23,996 bases of DNA from Actinomycetota bacterium (GTDB taxonomy: Bacteria; Actinomycetota; Thermoleophilia; Solirubrobacterales; Solirubrobacteraceae), in NCBI GenBank assembly GCA_005888335.1, contig VAWY01000124.1, positions 76,303 through 100,298 on the forward strand. The letters run 5' to 3'. The translations under genes were made by a program, and so were the position numbers. The notes under the pieces are model-generated. The model saw only the letters and a list, made by a program, of their open reading frames with translations, made no database searches and was not told the origin of the DNA. Positions 7,632 to 14,842 of the stretch are shown here, in pieces. Numbering within the stretch: position 1 is the stretch's first letter; every line of letters starts with the position of its first letter.

Positions 7632-8899
7632 TCAACGCCGACCGCTTCAAGCTCGAGGTCCGCCGGTCGCTGCGGCCGTTCCTCCTCTACGTCCTGCTCG
7701 CGTTCAGCGGGCTCGTCGCGTTCCTCGTCATCGCCCACAACCTGACCTTCCAGCGGCCGTGGACGCCGTACCGGACGCTGCGCGCCGACTTCTCCGACGT
7801 GAAGGGCATCGTCCCCGGCAAGCACCAGGTGCGCATCTCGGGCGTGGAGGCCGGCGTGGTCAGCAAGTCCGAGATCGTCGGCGGCCATCCCGTCCTGACG
7901 CTCAAGGTCAAGAAGAAGTTCGGGCCGATCTACCGCAACGCGCGCCTGCAGATCCGTCCGGTCACGCCGCTGGACGACCTCTACGTCAATGTCACCGACC
8001 GCGGGACGCCGTCGGCCGGCGAGGCCACCGTCGACCACCCGATCGCGGTCGACCGCACGATCACGCCGGTCGACATCTCGCGCGTGCTCGACACCTTCGA
8101 CGGCGACACGCGCAAGCGCCTGACCGTCCTGCTGGCCGAGCTCGGGCGCGGCCTCAAGGACGGCGGCGCGCAGCTGCAGGCCTCCTTCGCGCAGCTGGGG
8201 CCGTTCCTCGACGTGGCGCAGCGCGCCACGTCAGAGCTCGCGCTGCGGCGCGCCAACGTGCGCCGGCTCGTCCACAACTTCGGCGGCCTGTCGGCCGCGC
8301 TCGCCCGGCGCGACGCCCAGCTGACGACGCTGGTGCGCCAGGGCGACGCCGCGCTCGGGGAGCTGGCCCGCAACGACCAACCCCTCGGCGGGACGCTCAC
8401 GGGCCTGCCGCCGGCGATGGCGGCGATGCGCAGCTCGTTCGCGAGCGTGCGCGCCCTCGCCGGCGACCTCGACCCGGCGCTGCAGTCGCTGCGCCCCGTC
8501 GCCGCGCGGCTGCCCGCGGGGCTCGACGGCCTGGGCCGCTTCGGACGTGATGCGACGCCGGCGCTCGCGGCGCTGCGCCCGGCGGTCCGGAACCTGCGTC
8601 CGCTCGCCCGCGTGCTGGTGCCGACGTCGCGCGCGCTCGACGAAGCGTTCGGCTCGCTGCGCCCGCAGGCGCCGCAGTTCGACGAGCTCACCAAGGAGCT
8701 GGCCACCTGCCGCGCCAGCGCGCAGACGTTCTTCAACAACACGCTCCAGGTGTTCAAGTTCGCGGACGCCAACGGGTCCTTCCCGCGCGCCGAGGTCACC
8801 GAGGACAGCGACGCCGGCCAGGTCGGCCAGAACGGGTCGTCGGGCGTGACCCTCAAGCGGATGCCGACCTGCATCGACGGGATCGGAGGCGGACGATGA
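7628..8899 (+). CDS. mceE: MCE protein 5 (MlaD domain), MceE position, no lipobox
   Basis: A 423-residue MCE subunit. Membrane anchor about 17-38; MlaD domain about 47-130 (VKGIVPGKHQVRISGVEAG, then LDDLYVNVTDRG); helical region with LRPVAARLP, LRPAVRNLRPLARVLVP. The C-terminal cap contains the only two cysteines, C361 and C415, around TFFNNTLQVFKFADANGSF. In mycobacteria the protein at this position (LprK/MceE) is a lipoprotein; here the N-terminal hydrophobic segment has no cysteine, so lipid anchoring is not supported. Start and stop both sit in ATGA overlaps with neighbours, indicating tight translational coupling. Confidence 0.91.
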   Translation: MINADRFKLEVRRSLRPFLLYVLLAFSGLVAFLVIAHNLTFQRPWTPYRTLRADFSDVKGIVPGKHQVRISGVEAGVVSKSEIVGGHPVLTLKVKKKFGPIYRNARLQIRPVTPLDDLYVNVTDRGTPSAGEATVDHPIAVDRTITPVDISRVLDTFDGDTRKRLTVLLAELGRGLKDGGAQLQASFAQLGPFLDVAQRATSELALRRANVRRLVHNFGGLSAALARRDAQLTTLVRQGDAALGELARNDQPLGGTLTGLPPAMAAMRSSFASVRALAGDLDPALQSLRPVAARLPAGLDGLGRFGRDATPALAALRPAVRNLRPLARVLVPTSRALDEAFGSLRPQAPQFDELTKELATCRASAQTFFNNTLQVFKFADANGSFPRAEVTEDSDAGQVGQNGSSGVTLKRMPTCIDGIGGGR

Positions 8900-10242
8900 G
8901 GCTCGAGCACCGCACGCTCAAGCTCGCCGCGCTCATCGGCTTCGCGCTGCTGGCGGTGGTCATCTTCGCCCAGCTGTTCAAGCTGGCCGGCGGCAGGCTC
9001 CCGTTCCGTCACGCGTACGTCGCCAAGGCGCTCGTCCCCGAGCCGTTCAACCTCGTCCCGCGCTCGGACGTGCGCACGCACGGCGTGCAGATCGGCGAGG
9101 TGCGCTCGCTGCGCAACCGCGGCACGCTCGGAGAGGTCGAGTTCCAGATCGACAAGGACCACGCGCCGCTCTACCGCGACGCGACCGTGCTCGTGCGCAG
9201 CAAGACGCTGGTCGGGGAGAGCTACCTCGCCGTCGACCCCGGCACCCCGCGCGCCGGGAAGCTCCCGAGCGGCAGCGTGCTGCCGGTCGCGGCCGCCAAG
9301 GAGGCGGTCCCGCTCGAGAAGATCCTGAACACGCTCGACCCTGCCACCCGCCGCGAGGTGCGTCGCAACATGCGCGGTCTGGGCAACGGGCTGCGCGGGC
9401 GCGGCCAGGACCTCAACGAGCTCTTCGGCGCGATCAAGCCCACGGCCGTCGACGGCGGGCGGCTGATGGACGTGCTGCGGCCGCAGCGCCATGAGCTCGC
9501 GGCGCTGATCGACCAGACGGGGTCGGTGCTCTCGGCGTTCGGCGAGCGCAGCGCCGAGGTCCGCTCGGTGGTGCGCGACGCGAAGGCGACCGCCGAAGCG
9601 GCGGCGTCGCGCGACGCGCGCCTGCGCGAGGTGCTCGACGAGCTGCCCGCCACGCTGGCGCAGGCCAGGGAGAGCGTCGCGCGCGTCGGCGCCTTCTCGG
9701 GCCGCGCGACGCCCGTGGTCCGCAACCTGCGCCTGGCCTCGGTCGACCTCGCGCCGGCGCTGCGCGACCTTGCGCCGGCCGCGCACGACGCGCGCCGGCT
9801 GTTCCGGCAGCTGCAGCCGTTCCTGCGGGCGATCGACCCGGTCGTCGCCCGGTTGCGGCCGGCGACCGGTGCGTTGCGGACCACGCTCCCGCAGCTGGAC
9901 GCGGTGCTGCGCGAGGCGGCCCCGGCCGTCGGCTACCTCAAGCCGTACGCACCCGAGATGGCGTCGTTCTTCGCGAACGTCGGCGCCGAGTCCAACACCC
10001 GCGACGCCGTCGGCAACGTGATCCGCGTGCACGCCGTTCTCGGGCCGGACCAGTTCACCAACATGCCTGACGGTCTCGTGCGCGCCGAGAAGGCGCTGCT
10101 CGCGGCGGGCGCGCTCGAGAAGTCCTATGGCGGCCCGCGGCGCAACCCGTACCCGAAGCCGGGCACCGCGGGGCATCCGAACGAGGAGCCGGCCTTCGGC
10201 GGGAGCTACCCGCACCTGAAGGCCGCGCCCCCGGGCGGCTAG
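8896..10242 (+). CDS. mceF: MCE protein 6 (MlaD domain), MceF position
   Basis: A 448-residue MCE subunit completing the expected set of six. Membrane anchor about 8-30; MlaD domain about 38-120 (FNLVPRSDVRTHGVQIGEV, then LVGESYLAVDPG); helical region with proline-spaced repeats (LAPALRDLAPAAHDARRL). The C-terminal cap combines LKPYAPEMASFF, shared with MCE protein 1, and GNVIRVHA, shared with MCE protein 2. It has no cysteine at all: the position matching C351 of MCE protein 1 is tyrosine. The tail is rich in glycine and proline. The RND transporter gene starts two bases after its stop. Confidence 0.92.
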   Translation: MRLEHRTLKLAALIGFALLAVVIFAQLFKLAGGRLPFRHAYVAKALVPEPFNLVPRSDVRTHGVQIGEVRSLRNRGTLGEVEFQIDKDHAPLYRDATVLVRSKTLVGESYLAVDPGTPRAGKLPSGSVLPVAAAKEAVPLEKILNTLDPATRREVRRNMRGLGNGLRGRGQDLNELFGAIKPTAVDGGRLMDVLRPQRHELAALIDQTGSVLSAFGERSAEVRSVVRDAKATAEAAASRDARLREVLDELPATLAQARESVARVGAFSGRATPVVRNLRLASVDLAPALRDLAPAAHDARRLFRQLQPFLRAIDPVVARLRPATGALRTTLPQLDAVLREAAPAVGYLKPYAPEMASFFANVGAESNTRDAVGNVIRVHAVLGPDQFTNMPDGLVRAEKALLAAGALEKSYGGPRRNPYPKPGTAGHPNEEPAFGGSYPHLKAAPPGG

Positions 10243-10244
10243 GG

Positions 10245-12578
10245 ATGCGTCGCGCCAGCCCCGCCGTGCTCGCGAGCGCCCGTCCCGGGCTCACGCTCGC
10301 GGTCGCGTTCGCCGCCGTGCTGGCCGCGGTGGCGCTCGCGAGCGGGCTGCGGCCCGACGCGTCGAGCGACCTCCTGGCGAGCCGCGACTCGGATGTCGGG
10401 CGAGCGAACGCCGCGCTGCGCAAGGACTTCGGCGCCGATCCGATCTACGTCACGGTCGACGGCGACCTCGGCCGTACGCTCGCCCTGCGCAACCTCGTGC
10501 CGCTCACCGGCCTGGAGGGCAAGCTCGCGCGCCTGCCGGGCGTCAAGGCCGTCTACGGGCCGGGAACCTTCATCAACCAGACGGTGGTGCAGGCCGACCG
10601 CGTCATCGGCGCCGAGCTGGGCGCCGCCGCGCGTAGCGGCCGGCGCGGGCTGCGGCGCACGGCGCGCCAGTACGCGGATCTCCTCGTGCGCTTCGGGTTC
10701 GCCGGGGCGCCGTCGATGGCGAACCGCGCGTTCGTCGCGGCGCTGGTCTTCGGCGCCGGCGCCGAGCCCAAGCGCCGCTTCCGCTGGCTGTTCCCGGACC
10801 GCAACCACGCCGTCGTCATCGTGCGCCCCGAGCCCGGTGTCGGCGGCGAGCGCATGCTCGACCTCGGCGCGCGCATCGAGCGCCTGGCGCGCCGGACCGA
10901 CCTGGCCGGCGTGCGCGTCGCCGTCGCCGGCAGCCCGCTCGTCGCGGCCGCGCTCGAGCGCGAGGTGCGGCGCGAGCTGCTCGTCCTGACCCCGCTGGCG
11001 GCGCTGGCCATGCTCGCGCTGCTGCTCGTCGTCCGCCGGCGGGCGCAGGGCGTCGCGGCGCTGGTTGCCGCCGGCGCGGCGACGGTGGTGACCGTCGGGC
11101 TCAGCGCGGTCCTGGGGCTCGGCCTCACGCCGGCGACCGTCGCGGCGCTGCCGATCGTCCTCGGGCTGTCGCTGGACTACGCCGTCCAGCTCCAGGCGCG
11201 CTACTGGACGGCGCGGGCCGCGCGCGACGCGCCGCGCGCCGCGGTCGCCGGCGCCGCGGCCGCCGTCTGGCCGCCGCTCGCGCTGTCCGGCGCGCTGACC
11301 GCGCTCGGGTTCCTCGTCCTGCGCCTCGGCGGGGCTCCACTGCTCGACCGCCTCGGGGCCACGCTTGCCCTCGGGGTCGCGGCCGGGCTGGCGAGCGCGT
11401 TCACCGTCTGCCCGGCGCTGCTCGTCCGCTTCGACCGCGGGCCCGCCCGGCCGCTCGCCGCGCCGCTGCCGCGCCGGCTGCGCGCGTTCCGGCTGCGGGC
11501 CCCGGTCATCGCGCTGCTGGCCGTGGCGGCGTGCGCCGGTCTCGCGGTGAGCGCCCGCACGCCGGTCGAGTCGGACGTGACGCGGCTCGCGCCCGCCGGC
11601 ATGGCGCAGCTGCGCGCCGTCGAGGACCTTCAGCGGTCGCTGGGGACGAGCGACCGACTCAGCGTGGCCGTCCGCGCGCGCGACGTCACGCAGCCCCGCG
11701 TGCTGCGCTTCCTCGCCGAGCTGCAGCAGCGCGTGCTCGCCCTCGACCCGCGGCTGCGGCCCGGGCCCAACCTCGCCGAGGTCCTCACCTACGGCACGAC
11801 GTCGCAGCAGCTGACGACGGCGCGGGTGCGGCGGATGCTGCGGCTGCTGCCGCCGTACTTCCTCGAGTCCGTCGTCAACCGCGATCGCACGCTCGCCGAG
11901 CTCAGCTTCGGGCTGCCGCTCGTCAGCGTGCAGCAGCAGGCCCGGCTCGTCGACCGCGTCCGCGGCCTGCTGCACGGCGCGCCGCCCGGCGTGCACGTGG
12001 CGCCCGCCGGGCTGGTCGCGAGCGCCTCGGAGAGCGAGCGCGCGCTGGAGGGCATGCGGCCGGGCCTGCTGCTGCTGGCGGCCGCCCTGATGGCCGCGAT
12101 CCTGCTCGCGCGCTGGAGCGATCCGGTGCGGGTCCTCGTGGTCCTCAGCCCGGCGCTGCTCGCGACCGGCCTGCTCGCGCTCGCCCTGTGGGCGCTGCGC
12201 GTCCGGCTCTCTCCGCTCGCCGCCGGGCTCGAGCCGCTCGCGCTCGCCATCGGCGTCGAGTTCTCCCTCCTGCTCGAGGCGCGCTACCGCGAGGCGCGTG
12301 TCGCCGGCGCGGCGCCGGCCGGGGCGCGCCGGCTGGCGGTCGACGGCATCGGCGGAGCGGTCGCGCTGTCGGCGGGCACGGTGGCCGCGGGCTTCGCGGC
12401 GCTCGGCCTCAGCGCGATGCCCGCGCTGCGCCAGCTCGGCTGGCTGGTCGCGCTCGAGCTGGCGGTGTGTGCGGTCGTGGCGCTCGCCGTGGTGCCCGCG
12501 GCCGCCGAGCTGCTCGACGGGCGGGCGCGTCCGGTCGCCTCGCTGCGCCGCGTCAGGCTCCTGGGGGCGCGGCGATGA
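10245..12578 (+). CDS. RND-superfamily transporter, MMPL/HpnN-like
   Basis: A 777-residue membrane protein with the duplicated RND layout: TM1 (about 14-32), a large soluble loop, a helix group at about 243-390, then TM7 (about 419-437), a second loop, and a second helix group from about 603 to 770. The TM4-like motif GLSLDYAVQL (about 307-316) carries the acidic residue used for proton coupling in the family; the second half has GVEFSLLLEARY (about 672-683). Family knowledge: MMPL and HpnN proteins move lipids or hopanoids across or out of the inner membrane. Substrate is not readable here. It lies two bases after mceF, so it is probably a working part of the lipid-transport operon, perhaps returning or exporting a lipid. 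The next start overlaps its stop (ATGA). Confidence 0.88.
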   Translation: MRRASPAVLASARPGLTLAVAFAAVLAAVALASGLRPDASSDLLASRDSDVGRANAALRKDFGADPIYVTVDGDLGRTLALRNLVPLTGLEGKLARLPGVKAVYGPGTFINQTVVQADRVIGAELGAAARSGRRGLRRTARQYADLLVRFGFAGAPSMANRAFVAALVFGAGAEPKRRFRWLFPDRNHAVVIVRPEPGVGGERMLDLGARIERLARRTDLAGVRVAVAGSPLVAAALEREVRRELLVLTPLAALAMLALLLVVRRRAQGVAALVAAGAATVVTVGLSAVLGLGLTPATVAALPIVLGLSLDYAVQLQARYWTARAARDAPRAAVAGAAAAVWPPLALSGALTALGFLVLRLGGAPLLDRLGATLALGVAAGLASAFTVCPALLVRFDRGPARPLAAPLPRRLRAFRLRAPVIALLAVAACAGLAVSARTPVESDVTRLAPAGMAQLRAVEDLQRSLGTSDRLSVAVRARDVTQPRVLRFLAELQQRVLALDPRLRPGPNLAEVLTYGTTSQQLTTARVRRMLRLLPPYFLESVVNRDRTLAELSFGLPLVSVQQQARLVDRVRGLLHGAPPGVHVAPAGLVASASESERALEGMRPGLLLLAAALMAAILLARWSDPVRVLVVLSPALLATGLLALALWALRVRLSPLAAGLEPLALAIGVEFSLLLEARYREARVAGAAPAGARRLAVDGIGGAVALSAGTVAAGFAALGLSAMPALRQLGWLVALELAVCAVVALAVVPAAAELLDGRARPVASLRRVRLLGARR

Positions 12579-13339
12579 TCGACCTCGTCCGCGAGCGTCG
12601 CGAGACCAGGCTGGCCGGCGTGCTGGCGATCGTCTCGTTCGCGCTCACGATGGCGGCGGTGCCGATCGCGGCGCGCGGGTCCTCGACCGTGGGCGCGGTG
12701 CCCGGCTCGCGCCCCGACGCCGAGCGCCTGCTGCTCGACTTCCAACGCACCGAGCACCAGCAGCTCCTCGCCGCCGGCGCGCGCGCGCTCAGCGTCGCGC
12801 TGGTGATCGCCGTCGCGCTGGAGCTGTGGACGCTGACCCGGCGGCGCAACCCGTCGCATGCGCGGGCGATCCTCGTCCTCGGGCTCGTCGCCTGTGCCGT
12901 CATGACCGCGACGACCGCGCTGGGCTTCGTGGAGCTGCGCGACGTTTCGCGGGATTTTGTTGGCGCGCAGTTGCACACCCCCGGGCGGGCCCGCGCCCTG
13001 CTCGACGCCGACGGGGCGCTGCGCGCGGTCAGGATCGCCGAGCTCGCGGGCGGCTTCGCGTTCGGCCTGTGGGTCTCGCTCGCCTCCTACGAGGCGATGC
13101 GCGTGGGCCTGCTGACGCGCTTCTTGGCCGGCCTGGGGGTCGGCGGCGGCCTGATCTCGGCCATCGGGATCCCCGCCGGGCCGGCGCTCTTCCTCGCCTG
13201 GCTCGCCAGCGTCGGGCTGCTGTTCGTGGGCTACTGGCCGGGCGGGCGCCCGCCCGCATGGGACGAGGGGCGCGCGGTCCCGTGGTCGGAGGTCGAGGCG
13301 CGCGCCCACAGCCTTGCCAACCAGCAACCCGGAGCCTGA
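12575..13339 (+). CDS. Unrecognised polytopic membrane protein of the MCE operon
   Basis: A 254-residue protein with about six predicted membrane helices, judged by eye (about 14-34, 67-87, 95-116, 148-168, 175-195, 197-217). Between the first two helices is a soluble segment of about 30 residues, rich in charged residues (RPDAERLLLDFQRTEHQQLL). The C-terminal tail has GGRPPAWDEGRAVPW, a pattern that looks conserved rather than random. Arrangement loosely recalls DUF4386-type proteins, but I cannot assign a family. Its ATG overlaps the stop of the RND transporter gene (ATGA), so it is co-translated and may be a partner of that transporter or an accessory membrane subunit of the MCE complex. 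Confidence 0.75.
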   Translation: MIDLVRERRETRLAGVLAIVSFALTMAAVPIAARGSSTVGAVPGSRPDAERLLLDFQRTEHQQLLAAGARALSVALVIAVALELWTLTRRRNPSHARAILVLGLVACAVMTATTALGFVELRDVSRDFVGAQLHTPGRARALLDADGALRAVRIAELAGGFAFGLWVSLASYEAMRVGLLTRFLAGLGVGGGLISAIGIPAGPALFLAWLASVGLLFVGYWPGGRPPAWDEGRAVPWSEVEARAHSLANQQPGA

Positions 13340-13340
13340 G

Positions 13341-13841
13341 ATGCCGTCGCAGGACTTCTTCGCACGCGTGCGCGAGTCGTGGACCACGGTGGGCCGGATG
13401 CCGCCCGAGGCCCGCGAGGTCGGGGCGCGCCGCGTCCCGCCCCGCGTCGCGGCCGAGCGCCCGGCGGCGCCCTGGGGCGCGTTCCCCCTCTCGGAGCTGG
13501 CGATGCTCGCCGGCATCGTGGCGGCGGGGATCGGCCTCGCCGGCGGATCCGGCGGCTGGCCGATCCTCGTCGCGGGCCTCGCCCTGTGCGCGGTGGGCGG
13601 CCTCGAGCTCGCCTTTCGCGAGCACTTCGCCGGCTACCGGTCGCACACGCTGCTGCTGGCCGGCGTGCCGACGGTCGCCGTGCACGCCGCGCTCGCCGTG
13701 TCGATCGGCGGGCCGCCCGTCGCCGACGTGCTCACGCTGGTCGTCGACGTCGCGGTCTTCGCGCTGCTGTTCACCGCGTTCCGGGCGGCGTACCGCAGCC
13801 GCCGCGCGGAGGCGCAGGCGGAGGCGAGGTCCGAGCGCTGA
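13341..13841 (+). CDS. Unrecognised four-TM membrane protein
   Basis: A 166-residue protein. The first 45 residues are soluble and begin MPSQDFFARVRESW, followed by arginine/proline-rich sequence. Four hydrophobic segments follow at about 53-69, 73-92, 99-120 and 124-149, and a charged, arginine- and glutamate-rich C-terminal tail (RSRRAEAQAEARSER) that should be cytoplasmic. ATG at 13341 is chosen one base after the upstream stop; an in-frame TTG at 13314 lies inside the upstream gene and is less likely. Family unknown. Position between two other operon genes, with TGATG overlap to the next, suggests a part in the transporter module. Confidence 0.7.
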   Translation: MPSQDFFARVRESWTTVGRMPPEAREVGARRVPPRVAAERPAAPWGAFPLSELAMLAGIVAAGIGLAGGSGGWPILVAGLALCAVGGLELAFREHFAGYRSHTLLLAGVPTVAVHAALAVSIGGPPVADVLTLVVDVAVFALLFTAFRAAYRSRRAEAQAEARSER

Positions 13842-14740
13842 TGCGCTTCCCGATCGTCCAGCTCGAGTTCACCCACGCGCTCGGCCCGCCCGCCGGGCGC
13901 TACACGGTGCGCGAGGACGCGCCGTCCGGCAACGGCGCCGCGCCGGGGGCCGCCGGCAGCGCCGACGTGCTCGTCATCCAGGTCGAAGGCGCACCGCCGG
14001 CGCGCCGGCGGCTGCTGCGCTCGCGCGTGCGCGCGGCCAAGCCGGGTGCGACCCCGGCCGAGGTGCCGATCGTCGTGGCCACGCTCGTCAAGGGCACGAG
14101 CGCGCTGGCCGGCCGCGCCGACGGCGACGCGCTCCTCGCCGAGCTGCACGATGGCGGCAGTCGCGCCGAGCAATGGGTGGCCGAGGGCCTCGCGGTGGTC
14201 AACCGGGCGATCACCGCGTACCGGCTGTGCGCGGGCGATCCGCACGCGGTCGGCGTCACGCGCCAGGACGCGCGCACCGTGCGGGTCGGCTACGGAACCG
14301 GTGAGCTGGTCTTCCACGGCAGCTGGGAGCAGGCCATCGAGGTCCCGCCGCCGCGCGCGCCGAAGGTCAAGCGCGAGGTGAGCCTCATGCCGCAGCAAGG
14401 CGTCGCGGCGGTCCTGTCCGCGGGCGCCCCGCTGCTCGAGGCGGAGGAGCTGATCCTCCGCGCCGGGCTCGACCTCGAGCAGGGCCGCGAGCGAGCCGCC
14501 GCGGTCGGCCTGCGCGCCGGGCTCGACCTGCTGCGGGCCGAGCTGCGCGACCAGGACCTGAGCCCCGGGGCCCGGCGACGCCTCGAGGAGGCCGAAGCGG
14601 GCGCCGGCGAGCTCGCCGAGCTGGCGCGCCGGGCGACGGACGGCGGCTTTGCGCCGGGGGACCGCGCGCGGCTCGAGCCGGCGGTGGAGCGCCTCGGCGG
14701 CGTGGTCGACGCCTGGCGCTACAAGCCGCCCGAGGCGTAG
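13841..14740 (+). CDS. Unrecognised soluble protein closing the MCE operon
   Basis: A 299-residue protein with no membrane segment or signal peptide. The N-terminal half is beta-rich (MRFPIVQLEFTHAL, VLVIQVEG, VPIVVATLVKG) and includes a central part about adjacent helices (WVAEGLAVVNRAITAYRL). A segment of about 20 residues (TVRVGYGTGELVFHGSWEQ) links to a helical C-terminal third (about 195-290) with many leucines, alanines and charged residues, possibly a helical bundle. It resembles no family I can name. Start overlaps the preceding stop as TGATG. A strong GC hairpin follows the stop by 12 bases, so this looks like the last gene of the MCE transcript. Confidence 0.72.
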   Translation: MRFPIVQLEFTHALGPPAGRYTVREDAPSGNGAAPGAAGSADVLVIQVEGAPPARRRLLRSRVRAAKPGATPAEVPIVVATLVKGTSALAGRADGDALLAELHDGGSRAEQWVAEGLAVVNRAITAYRLCAGDPHAVGVTRQDARTVRVGYGTGELVFHGSWEQAIEVPPPRAPKVKREVSLMPQQGVAAVLSAGAPLLEAEELILRAGLDLEQGRERAAAVGLRAGLDLLRAELRDQDLSPGARRRLEEAEAGAGELAELARRATDGGFAPGDRARLEPAVERLGGVVDAWRYKPPEA

Positions 14741-14751
14741 GCCTCTCTCAC

Positions 14752-14770
14752 GGGGGAGGCGGCTCCCCCC
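14752..14770 (+). terminator. GC-rich terminator-like hairpin ending the MCE operon
   Basis: GGGGGAG (14752-14758) pairs perfectly with CTCCCCC (14763-14769) around a GCGG loop, 12 bases after the stop at 14740. A short TTCT follows rather than a long T-run. In high-GC actinobacteria such stems without T-tails can terminate. It is the best candidate for the end of the MCE transcript. Confidence 0.5.
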
Positions 14771-14842
14771 TTCTGGTATCGCCGCGCCGGGTGGGCCTCG
14801 CCATGCTGGCCCGGTCGAACTCGGAGGCGGGAGGAAGCAATC

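Noticed and set aside
13314..13340. Upstream TTG start for the four-TM protein
   Set aside because: It lies inside the preceding gene and adds nine residues without a ribosome site; ATG 13341 is better placed.
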